Shown: positions 1 to 10,798 of the stretch, piece after piece
Numbering within the stretch: the first letter of the stretch is position 1
Layout of the letters: each line of letters begins with the position of its first letter
Source of the DNA: Planococcus citri
Lineage: Eukaryota; Arthropoda; Insecta; Hemiptera; Pseudococcidae
Direction: 5' to 3'
Assembly (NCBI RefSeq): GCF_950023065.1
Contig: NC_088680.1
Coordinates: 40,970,559 to 41,034,558, forward strand
Length of the DNA stretch: 64,000 nt
Translations under genes and position numbers: made by a program
Notes under the pieces: model-generated
Seen by the model: only the letters and a program-made list of their open reading frames with translations
What the model was told of the DNA's origin: nothing
The model's database searches: none

Positions 1-27
1 TGTGCTTGACACATTTTACTTTTATAG

Positions 28-1303
28 AAAAGAAGCCGAGGACTGCGATTGTTTGCAAGGGTTCCAGATTGTGCACTCTATCGGTGGAGGTACCGGATCC
101 GGTTTAGGGTGCTTGATGATAGAACGTATTCGCGATATGTACCCTGACCCGATAATTAGTACGCATACAGTGATACCTTCGCCTAAAGTGAGTGCTTATC
201 TTACTGCTGGAGAGAGGCTTTCTGTCGCATGAGAATATTCCGACGAAATTGCTGTCGCTTCTCTCTGCTACGGTGGGGTGGTTTTGGGCTAGGTAAATTT
301 ACAAATGACGAAATCAATCTTTGAGAATATTCCAGGTATCTGATGTGATAGTCGAACCCTACAACGCTGTTTTATCAACCAACACATTGGTAGAATTCAC
401 CGATACCTGTTTCACGATCGACAACGAAGCCCTGTACAACATCGGTATGTTCGCTTTGAAGAAAAAACAACCAGTTTATGGCGAACTGAACCACGTCGTA
501 GCGAATACCATGTCCGGTATCACTGCAGCTTTCCGATTTCCTGGTCAGTTGAACGGTGATCTTCGAAAACTAGCAGTGAATCTGGTACCTTTTCCCAGAC
601 TGCACTTCTTGATTCCTTCTTTCGCACCGCTCACGAGTAGTGCCACTGTTAGCGATTTAATCGTGCAGATTTTCGATCCGAAAAACATGATGGCCGATAT
701 TGATCCCAGGAAGGGGAAGTTTTTCGCTGTTGGGGCCATTTTCCGTGGTAAAGTTTCCGCTAAACAAGTCGAGCAACAAATTGTACAGTTGAGGTGTGTT
801 GATTGTTTTTTTTCTATGGGGTTTTCTTTTTTTATCGCTCTAATTTAAGGCTGTTCTTCGAAAGTGTACCTTTCTAGTGAAAAAATGTCTTTCGTAATGA
901 GCTCATCTTGAGGTTTAACTCGAATGTCAAGCTCATTTGATCTATGCCTACATTTGTTTGGTTATTCTTCAGGCATAAAAACGAATCGTATTTTACCGAT
1001 TGGATTCCGGATGGGATTAAGACAACGGTATGCGATATCTCACCTTTGGGATTCCATAAAACAGCGACAGGAATTATGAATACGAGCGCCATACAAGAAA
1101 TATTCAAACGTATCGTTAATCAATTTTCCATAATGTTCGAACGTAAAGCCTTCTTGCATTGGTTCCAAGGTGAAGGCGTAGACGAGGAAGATTTCACTAT
1201 CTCTGAATTTAATATGAATAACCTTTGCGACGAGTATCATATTTACGAAGAAGCCGAAATAGAATCCGGAGATGATGAGGATACAGGTTCCACTGTTTCT
1301 TAG
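28..1303 (+). CDS. Divergent beta-tubulin, 3' part (last three coding exons)
   Basis: Beta-tubulin polymerises with alpha-tubulin into microtubules and binds GTP. Coding exons are 28..187, 336..793 and 973..1303; introns are GTGAGT..CCAG (phase 0) and GTGTGT..TCAG (phase 2), and the first exon is entered in phase 2 after a TTTTATAG acceptor. About 316 residues are visible, roughly family position 121 to the end; the start lies left of the window. Seen: the tubulin signature GGGTGSG, PSPKVSD-type block, VEPYNA, IDNEALY, FRFPGQLN, RKLAVN, VPFPRLHF, KNMMA, AIFRGK, RKAFLHW and GEG. Compared with the family consensus as I know it, the M-loop after PLTS is 7 residues shorter and the Cys before the LRFPGQLN block is Ala. 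The tail is acidic but ends GSTVS. A tissue-restricted paralogue is likely; a pseudogene is less so because all three frames and splice sites are intact. Confidence 0.93.
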
Positions 1304-1351
1304 TATTCAATAAGCTTACCTAAATGTACAGTACCTATTGCAATTTATTAT

Positions 1352-1357
1352 AATAAA
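1352..1357 (+). terminator. Poly(A) signal of the beta-tubulin gene
   Basis: A canonical AATAAA lies 49 bases after the tubulin stop codon in an AT-rich stretch. It implies a very short 3' UTR. Confidence 0.6.
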
Positions 1358-1757
1358 ATTAACGTTGGATTAAGTTAAACAATTCGTATGATTTTTCCTT
1401 ATTTTTCCCCCGTTTTAATTTCGTGTTCGAATATTGGGATATTAAACTTACTTACTAAGTCAGTCTGGATAAGCTTTTCCATGAATGAAGTTTTTTGGTA
1501 TATGACGTGAAATATTTAAAATACCTGTACTTCAGTTTGAAAGCATTCAGTAATTACGAATACAACACTAACCACATGGACCTAGTTTCAAAAACTGAAT
1601 GTCAATTTTTGATTTCGATAAATTTTTTAAAATTAGAATATTCATTTATTTTGATCTTCCTAAGAATTTCTGTGTTTACAATTTGAGGAACAAGAAACAA
1701 AAAAAAAGTCAAGATTAAATGAGCGTTTCAGATTATTTCAAGTATTTGGGAGGGGAG
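1358..1757. other. Intergenic, no feature seen
   Basis: AT-rich sequence between the tubulin gene and the following transposon. I see no coding pattern or repeat structure in it. Confidence 0.5.
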
Positions 1758-2484
1758 ACCTCTTTGATAGGATGGAGCATCGTTGGAGCACCCAGTTCGA
1801 ATAATTGGAGCAGCACCTCTTCTCCCCCTTTTGAAAAAGAAAAAACTTTGGTAAGGCTGGTAATTCAATAGTTCCGCAAAATCAGCAAATATTATGTTGA
1901 AGAATAAAGCATCAAGAAAGCTGTTTAGAGTACTCATTCCCGACGTTAGAGCACTTTTCTTTCCCTCTTCACCCCAGAACAACCTGTTCAGCCTCTTGAG
2001 GTCGTCTGTCACTGAAAGTCATTTTGCCTTTCAGGCCTCTTTAGATCATTGACCCGTCTGTCTGACCTCTCAAGGTTACCAACCTGCATCTTTGCCATCT
2101 CAAGATCATTTGTTTGATTGTCCGGCCTCTCAAGGTCATTGACCCGTTTGTCTAGCCTCCCAAGGTCGTCTGTCCGCGTGTTTGCTGAATTTGCAGCAAA
2201 GGTAGTGCTGCCATTTCAACAACTCTGCCTAATTTTTTTTTAATACCTTAGGGTGAGGAAGAATATGGAGGTGATCTAACATCTGAACCGAGTGCTCGAA
2301 ACAGCTCTACAGATGCTGTATCTTACAACATATGTATGTAATTTTAGCCGATTTTGGCTGCATCAGTAGGGCTATTGTTTCGCATGCTTTACCAAAGTTT
2401 TTAAAAAGAAAAAAAAAATTGCTGCTCCAACGTCCGGACTAGGAGCTCTAACTTGCTCCAACGATGCTCCATCCCTTCAAAGGT
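1758..2484. mobile_element. TIR element with coiled-coil-type internal minisatellite
   Basis: The two ends are imperfect inverted repeats of about 65 bases. Both contain GGATGGAGCATCGTTGGAGC on the appropriate strand, followed further in by TTGGAGCAGCA. Left arm about 1758..1820, right arm about 2415..2484. No clear target duplication was found. The interior holds a degenerate 33-bp minisatellite. I cannot assign a superfamily; it looks like a non-autonomous DNA transposon. Confidence 0.6.
1990..2180 (-). repeat. 33-bp minisatellite, formerly coding for a coiled coil
   Basis: Degenerate units around CCTCTCAAGGTCATTGACC repeat about every 33 bases. Read on the minus strand they give an 11-residue pattern of the type VNDLERxDxx (hydrophobic, Asp/Glu/Arg rich), as in an 11-mer coiled coil. 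The frame is broken near 2010, so this is at best a relic. Confidence 0.5.
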
Positions 2485-5400
2485 GTTTCTGTTTCAAGAT
2501 GTTTTAGAGCCTCCAGTGAATTTTTGGTGTCCAGTTCCCGAAATAGCTACCAATACTCGATCAGGACCTATGAATTTGTATTTAGCTCTCCATGGAAATC
2601 TTTTGATCAATTTCAGCACAAATTTGTAAGCATCATTTTTTTTTGCAGTTTCTAATTAACAATTCATTTTGATTTTTTTTTTTCAATAATTTAGAAAAAC
2701 TCAAAAATGTGCTAAAAGCTTCAAAACCGTCTGTAAAAAATAATCAACAATCCATTATAAATCGCGACAATAGATCACTAACTTAACGTTTTTTATACTT
2801 TTTTTCGTCATTTATGGTCTTGGCTAAAGTCCCTTAGCACCGGAAAGCTAACCAAAATATTGGTAAAATGTGCGATGAGATTTCCGTTGTCAGGGCTGCA
2901 GCTTCTTCTGCTGAACCAATGACTAATATGTAGTAAATTAACTGTGGATTATGCTTTTCATTCAAAATTTTAAAAGAGGGTTAAATAAACATGAAATTTT
3001 TTTTCGGCAAATTGAGCAAATAATATTATGCATTCTTATCATAATTCGCACCATCGTACCTAATTTTATTCAAATCTGTTCGGTGCTTTTCTCGAAATGA
3101 AAAACTAGTATTTTGAAAAATTACTTCGAAGTGTCAAATTTGGACACGCAAAACTACGGTACTTTTTATAATATAATATTTGTTAATAGGTTAGCTCAAA
3201 TTAAAGAGCTCTGCGAGTTTAATATGTAACATATGTATTCAAATTTCATTCCGCCACAGTACAACCCTAAAAGTGGTTTTGGAAGGTAATAATGGTTTAG
3301 GTTAACGCAGGATCTCGAATAGATACACACTTTTAAAATTGGACCATTTTTTCTTAAGCAAGTTCAGTAAGAGCTGAAGCGAAAACATTTTTCTAAAATT
3401 CTCATTTTTTCGAGAACCCATAGAAGTTCCTCCTGAACTGAAATTTTTTCTGAGTAGGCTTAGATTTAAAATAAAGGTTCCAATGAATTTGATTGGTTAA
3501 AATCCTTTCACTTTTTTTTTTTTAGCGATCCACCTTAATGTTGATTCTTACTCAGAGAAAAAACTAGGAAAAAAATTACTTACCTACATGCGATTCTGTC
3601 AATTCGATCAGTTCACACTGGGTGAAACGATGAATTTGAATTTGATCTACCTTGTTAGCAGGTTTTTTGCTCGATATTTTTTTCCGCAGGTAGTACTTTC
3701 TGTGCCAATGTTTGTACACGAAGATGCGGCGATAAGACGTATCGGTCTACATTGGGGGTAGTTAAAAAGGAGGTGAAAAAAAGCGAGAAGAAAAATCGAC
3801 TCGAAACGAATCCCTCTCCTTTCTCTACTTCGTAACGTTCGTAATTACGCGAGACGAGCGACGTTTAAACGTTACTCTGTTAGAATCGAAGAAACTACTA
3901 CCCCCGGTAGCTCTGTGAAACTATAACGCCCGATTAAACTTTGAACTTAATTGTAAAAATGGGAAAAAAGCCATCGTTTTTTCCATCACGCTTAAGTATT
4001 TGCCGTTTTAAACAATCTCGTAAAATTGTACCCGCTTTTCTACGTGTACTCGTACCTACCTATACCTAGCTGCTTTCAGAGGGATGGAAAAAATCGCGAC
4101 GATGGTAACGCTCTCGTCGACGCTCGTAAGCCAACTTGAAAGAGATTTTCTTAACAACGTGTATATTATCCGCGAATATATACTAAAGAGGATTATTTAC
4201 TTAGGTATTTCTCGAATTGGTACGTGCAGTACGTTTCGTTCGACGATCGCGTGTTCGAGAGCTGGCAAAAGCCTATAATTCGACGCGTATTTTTCAATCT
4301 GCGATCCCTCCCCCCACACCCTTCAGCACACTATCGCGAGTATATAGGCTTATGTAGGTACGACTCGACTCGTCCCTCGTTCGTTGGAACGAAATATTTC
4401 GGCACAAATCGTCACGAAAAAATATTTATTATGGAAATCGTCGCTCGTGTTCCGCACTTCGTCATCACCTCGTTTCCTCTTCGTGTCAAATGTTCAAAAG
4501 GATTTGTCTTTTTTTCCCCTTCTGTAGGAAAAAAAACACGGGCACCGTGTTTGTGTAACCTTCGATAAAATGTCTATCCATTTGACTCCCTCTGCCACCA
4601 TTCGTCTTGTGCAGGCTGTGCAGGCTTCAACCTAGTGTATAATATTCGTATGGTACTTTGAAAAAGCTACTTTTCGCCCCGAGGAGAGAGGGGAACGCTA
4701 TATTTGATATCGTTTCGAGCGAATTGCAATCTAACAAAAATAACTGCCGAATTCTTTAATCTTTCTCTCTTTTTTTCTGTTTAAAGCTCATTCAATTTTT
4801 CGTCGTAAGGTTTTTTTTTCAGATTCAAATGACTGCTTCTGGTGTGGATTTTTTTTGTCTGGTTTGCATATTATATGTTTTTCGAGTTCCATATTTCAAA
4901 TTATTGATATTTTATGGCAACTTTATCTAAATGTAAAGTGACTTTCAATGTACAAATTTCAATGTGGTACGTTTTGGATACTCAATCTGAGTACACTTGA
5001 AAGCTCAAAGAATGGTTTTTACTGCGTCATTTTCAATTTTTGAGTTTAGGACTCCAGTGAAGGTTTCAGAGAGGTTGAATCAGAAAAATGAGTCAATATT
5101 CGAATTCAGCGCTTTGAAATTATCAACAAACGATATGCTACTTCACATTTGATTTTTTTCAAAACTTAATCTGGTACCCCTTCCCCTTACCTTATTGAGC
5201 AGTCAAGTCAGAATAAGACCATCGTGAAAAAAATCTGAATAAATCTGAATACCTGAAACTTGGCCTTTTTTTTTTAGAATTCGTGTTGATGGAGGAAAGA
5301 TTTTTCGGTTTTGTTCCCAGCAATGACATCCTCTGTTCTGACGAACCTATCTCCTTCAGCCTTCGTTACAGTAAAGTTAAAGGTACCGCTACATTTTTTT

Positions 5401-6962
5401 AATGGTTTTCAATACACTCTCGAGTATTAAACTTCAAATGAAAGTATAGACAACGAAAGCAAAGTCAAAATACAACACTAGTTTAAAAGAGCACTACAGT
5501 TGAACTTTTTCTAAACTTGCATCTTTGTAAATGTATTCCGAGCATGAAACAGCATGAAACAAGTGCTCGTGAATGGGTACTAGGTATATAGTAACGTTCC
5601 TAAGTACATTGGAAAAAACTCGCTGGTTGCATTTGCCAATAACCTACCAGTATACTTTTCACTGAGAGCATAAACTTGAGATTGTATCGACTACGGCTTT
5701 TCATTTGTATTATTAAAATGTATTCTTGTGGTAAAACACCACGTCGAGTACGAGCTCGCGAATGAATAAAAACATTAAAAAATTTATGCCACGTTTTCTT
5801 CACTTTATGTTTTACTTGTTTTTTTTTTTTTTTAAATTCTGCCTTGTACTCGAATTCAAGGAATACATATGTTTCTTTGTCATCTCTGCTTTTTATTTCT
5901 ACGTTTTACACATTTTTTAAAATGATTTATTCCGATTCAAGTATAGTATCGTACTCGTATTTTATTATCGTGGGATAAGTTTATGAAATTAAATAGTACT
6001 TACATGTACATATTCAAGAGATGAACACAGAAGTTGCAATTTTGCTGATTTCATTTATGTTTTTAATTTTTAATTAATTTTTGTTATTCAATCAGTGGAA
6101 GGCCAAGAAAAATCAAATATCATTTCATCTACTTCTGAAATGAGAAGTAGAAAATAACATACAAAGTGTACGGAAGACGAAAGCTGCAACTTTCAAGAAA
6201 CTTTCGTTGTTGATTTAGAATTTACATTATGATGCTTCCTAATTAATCTACATGGTTCATCTAATCATAGGACTTTGCTGTGCTTTATTCTCTTCTGCAT
6301 ATTGGCTGAGGTAGGTACCTCTATCTAGTATCCTATACACTTGCCTACGTACCGAACTTTTGAAAAAAAAAAAAAGAGGCTGTAGCAATGTAAAACTTCT
6401 AAAAAACAGAACCTAACGATAAAAAAGAGGTGAAGGGGAACGATTCGATAGCGAAACTAGCGAAATTCTTACATAATTTACCAAACCAAAAATATCTACA
6501 GCTTTAAGCGTAACTTCGATAACGATAATCTTTTTTCATTTTCTTCCTGTTTACTTTTTTTCCCTCTTCTTCCTCCGATTCCTTCAACTTTTCGTTCTGC
6601 TTTGCTCTACATCAACCCCGAACCGGTGAAAAAACTACGTATAGAAGGCTTTTTATTTCGATTTCAACTAGATGAAATTCCCTCCTTGGAACAAATTTAC
6701 AAGTTTTGTTAGGTACATCTTTTAACACATTTCATCAAGTTGAAATGTTAACTTGTTCGCGTAGTGAAAAATAAAGAAGAAACTTTCTGTTTGAAATTTT
6801 CTCAGCTCTACAACGATGGCAGGGTGATGAATATAGCACGAGAGAGATCGTCAGTGGCAACAGAAGCATGATGAGGCAAAAGCTGCAACAATGATGATAC
6901 CTTACCTACAACAATGCTTCACACTTCAGATAAAGACCGATTTATTTGGGGTATAATAGGTG
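2485..6962. other. Intergenic, no gene recognised
   Basis: About 4.5 kb of AT-rich sequence with many homopolymer runs. Short open frames occur (for instance near 4084..4568) but lack any recognisable domain or splice context. No transposon boundary is evident. Confidence 0.4.
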
Positions 6963-7838
6963 AATCGCACGACAGAAAAGGTGGTCTAAACAACAGGCCC
7001 GACAAATGAAAGAAGTGGCCGACCAAAATTGTACGACAATAGAAAAAAATCACGACAGAAATATCTGTTAACATGTCCATTTAAAAAAAAAAAAATCCGT
7101 CAACACGCCTATTTTTACCAAAAAAAGTTACGAATCTAATAAAATGAAAAAAAAAGTTTTAAAATTTTCATAAAATGATACCTAATTATTATGTTTATAA
7201 CGCTCTTTTATAACTAGTTAAGGTTGGTCTCTTTTTCAGTTCTGGCCTAGTGGTACGGATTTGGCGGCTGCAGGTACTTGGAACTAACTACAACCGTATC
7301 TGCATACCCAATACATGTTTACATTATTTTTTTTAAATATCAGACATAGGCTGGGACTTAGAAATTGATTTTGTATCCGCCAAATTCCGCGTGATAATTT
7401 TGAAAACTCTTCAAAATCAGTCCACTGCCATCGACCTTTTATTCTCCAGAATGAAAGGTCGATGTTCACTGACCAGGTTAAGATTGATATTTTCGCAGCA
7501 ATTTAACTGCAATTAATTAGCGAGTGCATGATGCTAGCTGTTGTGTAATAATATTAATAATCACTATCTCCATCTACCTCTTCATTTTGAATGACTTTGG
7601 TATTTTTAAGCGCCCACTGGTAGGCTTTTTTGTGTCTGTCGTTTAAAATTGTATTCTGTCGCTTAGACATGTTTTTTTGGCGGGAAGAACTGTCGTGATT
7701 TATAATTAAAAATAGTTGTGCTGACTCATTATTTTGTCGTTGAAACCCCGTCGTTGTGAAGACCTAAGTTGTCGCTACCACAGCTTTTATATTGCCGTTG
7801 ACTAGTGTCGTTCATACAATTTTTTCTGTCGTGCGATT
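6963..7838. mobile_element. TIR element with CGACA subterminal repeats
   Basis: Perfect 17-bp terminal inverted repeats, AATCGCACGACAGAAAA at the left and its complement at the right. Inside each end the word CGACA (or TGTCG at the right) recurs many times at 10-30 base spacing, oriented outward-symmetrically over about 120 bases at the left and about 220 at the right. Such subterminal repeats are typical transposase binding sites of DNA transposons. No transposase frame is visible, so it is non-autonomous. Target duplication is unclear. Confidence 0.65.
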
Positions 7839-7991
7839 ATATACTCGTATTTCCCTTCATTATGTGGTGTTGGAAGCCCTGGTCCAAGAAAGGCCCTCGT
7901 TGAAAATTGTATTATGGTCCGCAGAATCAGCAACAGTGACTAGACGTCATAGAGGCCTGCCTTACATCGAGCAATACACGGTGTTAATAAA

Positions 7992-8320
7992 ATTGGGAAC
8001 GGGCACCTTAATACGGTGGGTTATTCAGTTTTGAACGAAAGTATTATTTACATTTTTTTCACTGTTGTTTTTGGCCAAATTACAATTTACGGGTAATTAC
8101 CGGGCGATTTAAGGCAAAGTGAGCAAGCTAACCAAATATTGTCGACTGATTCGTTGAGCAAACAAACCAAAAATACTTGGTTAGTTTGTTCACTTCGCCT
8201 TAAATCGCCCGGTAATTACCCGTAAATTGTAATTTGGCCAAAAACAACAGTGAAAAAAATGTAAATAATACTTTCGTTCAAAACTGAATAACCCACCGTA
8301 TTAAGGTGCCCGTTCCCAAT
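7992..8320. repeat. Near-perfect long palindrome, 144-bp arms, 41-base loop
   Basis: Left arm 7992..8135 and right arm 8177..8320 are reverse complements at 141 of 144 positions by hand alignment. All three differences lie close to the loop. The loop is 8136..8176. The structure is a foldback element or a recent inverted duplication; a transcript would form a very stable hairpin. Confidence 0.9.
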
Positions 8321-9475
8321 ACAATGTGCATATTTTTTTTCATTTCGGTGAATAGAAACCTAGCATTTGAGGGCTGATCGAGTCGAAATTTGGGTAACGT
8401 TGGTGTTTCGCGACGGTGAATTCAGTTCAGCTTTCAGATTCTCGCCATGGCGCTTTATTCTGCCTACGAGTGAATGGCCCGTTTTAGAGCTCAATATAGT
8501 GAGCCAAAAAGAGCGATCGAATTTTCATTTTTAACGACTTTATCTGACTAATTTGAAGTCGTTGAGCACAAAAATCACGTCCTAGTTGATGTAGTTTCTC
8601 CAACACTAGAGGAGTTTGTTAGACGGAGAGGAAAAGGGAGCCGACGATTCACACTTTTAAGCGAAGGTTATTGACAAATATTGTTGGCTTTCTATACCTA
8701 GTGTTTCATCACTGATCTTGGTATTGTATAAAATGTAGTTGCAATAGTGACGTCATGTGCGTCTCACGTTGCTGAGACTTCAGTTTTTAAGAGAGACGTC
8801 TGCACTTGGGTACTTGAGGAAGAAGGTACCGGCGCTGCGCTCAAATTATTCTTCGAATTCCGACTCGGCGGCCTCAAATTAGTCGGGAAAGGCTTTCAAA
8901 AATGGAAACAATCATTACTTCGGACCGCTGCACACGGTGTTAATAAAATTGCCTAACCAGTTTGCCGTAAATACGAAGCGCAGGAGTGCATTCTTTTGCC
9001 AAAAAATAAGCCATCGAATTCAGGGTGGAATCGAATGAGAATTTTAACCGTGGGGTTTTTCGTGACGGCGAATTCATTTCCGGTGTCAGGGTCCATTTTT
9101 GGATTCGAAAATAAGCCAGAAAAAAGCTCTCTCAGAATTTCACGTAATTTCAATTCAAAGTTGACATATAAAAAAATCTGTCCACAAACAGAATGTAAAA
9201 ATCGCCATTTCTGTACGAAATTGAAAAAAAATTGTACAAATCAATAAGAAATTTCATACTCTTTAATTTATTTCCGGACAAAAATTTTCCCAAACCCCTT
9301 CAGTTCCAAGAAAAATTTGTAATTTCAAATTTGCATCAAGTAGCTATCTTTTAAGCAAATTGCAAATTTTGATTTATTGAATATGAAACAGTCGATATTT
9401 TGACAATCTCGATAATATGTATCACATCACTACTAATTAATAAAAATACCAAAAAAAACAACACAAAAACAAAAC
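8321..9475. other. Intergenic, no gene recognised
   Basis: No convincing gene. A 20-base word, ACACGGTGTTAATAAAATTG, occurs both at about 7977 (just before the palindrome) and at about 8934, so this stretch shares some repeat history with the palindrome's flank. Confidence 0.4.
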
Positions 9476-9516
9476 GCAAAAACTATCTTGCAATCAGCGG
9501 TTTGCTGATCGACTTT
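9476..9516 (+). mobile_element. Helentron-like element, 3' terminal fragment
   Basis: Contains GCAAAAACTATCTTGCAATC followed by a short stem-loop ending in GCTGATCG. This matches the 3' ends at 14678, 21399, 38920 and 50184. Only the end is recognisable here. Confidence 0.55.
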
Positions 9517-9636
9517 ATAAGTATGTAACTTGGTTTGCTTAATCTCTGTTTTTTCATGTAAATTTTGAATCAATTTTGTATACCTATGTATACTTCGGAT
9601 TCGGAGTAGTTGAAAAAAAAAAGATATGGACAGCTT

Positions 9637-9652
9637 TACGTGGTCACCCTGT
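9637..9652. mobile_element. Solitary mariner-type terminal repeat
   Basis: TACGTGGTCACCCTGTA resembles one terminus of a TA-inserting element (inverted form TACAGGGTGACC). I found no partner end nearby, so it is probably a truncated copy. Confidence 0.3.
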
Positions 9653-9716
9653 ATTTTTAAAATCCATCAACAGCGAACACACTCGCCTAGTATTCAAACA
9701 ACAACTTACGTAACTC

Positions 9717-9722
9717 TTTATT
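9717..9722 (-). terminator. Candidate poly(A) signal of the membrane-protein gene
   Basis: TTTATT on the plus strand reads AATAAA on the minus strand, about 1 kb past the stop codon at 10735. It is the first such hexamer I noticed downstream. The stretch 9723..10734 would then be 3' UTR; it contains no other feature. Confidence 0.35.
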
Positions 9723-10734
9723 AAGCAAACACTTACATAGGTACGTATCGAACAACAACAATAATAAATTATTAACTCCTACATACATAATAACTAATAC
9801 ATAAAAATGCGTTTAAAAAACAAACAAACAAAACGAAAACAAAAATAAAAACAAAACACGATCAGTATCAGGCGAGGCGTTTACATACAAGCGCCCAAGT
9901 ATTCAAGGGTAGGTCGGGGCTATAAACGGGTACTAATTAAGTCGCGAGGGCGATTCACGTATCTTGCTGATCACTATTTTTCGTCCATAGATATACCTAC
10001 ATACGTACAAATTTGAAAAAAAAGGAATAAAATAATCTCGAGGATACGTTTTGAAATCATTTTCGCTTTGATTTTTGGTCCACGTATACGTATAGCATAA
10101 TATTGGAAGAAAGTGCAACAGATGAATACCTCGTAAGTACCCGTTTACAAAAATACAAAATGAAAAATACGCCGCAATACCTACGCATAGAGACTCGTAC
10201 GTGCACCCCACAGCAAATTTTTTTGATCACAAAAGTACGTTGGCAACGTGGAATACTCGTAAGCGTAGGTATGCTCCAATCACAGTGACCAGCTTACTTA
10301 CCTCAGGTAGGTAGGTACATACATGTATTTTTGGATTTTTGTCAACAAAAAATTGTCTGAGAGTGCTCGCTGCTCGATACGAATATCTTTGAGCAGTGCA
10401 CTGCGCTCTATGTAAACGTATCTAGGAATAGGTATACCTAATTGGTAGGTAATTATTAATTAATCGTCGAGTCGAAAGTTTGCACATCTAATTCAGTCTT
10501 TTTGTTGTCATCGACGGTAAAATTTCTTCTTTTTTGGTGTCTGAATTGTCGGTCAGATGCTATACTTACCGTTGTACACGGGTAGATATATTTTGCGACA
10601 GCAAATTATTAGAGTGTACGGTACTCTGTATTATCCACCGTGGACGCGGACACGAACTAGAATAATAAAAGTGATGATTTTCGATGCCTAATTGTAAAGC
10701 GGTCGAAAATTGACGAGATCCGTTGACGATGAAT

Positions 10735-10798
10735 TTAAATTGTCGATCTTCCCAGAGCGGTTTGTATAACGATTTCTTTAGCTTCTTCGGCGTTACAT
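10735..10798 (-). CDS. Membrane-protein gene, terminal coding exon
   Basis: A 64-base coding segment after a TTTTTTCAG acceptor. It completes an Arg codon and adds CNAEEAKEIVIQTALGRSTI, then TAA. The match of phase and the acidic-helical ending support it. A GGTAAGT at about 10570 on this strand could allow a further 3' UTR splice. Confidence 0.8.
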
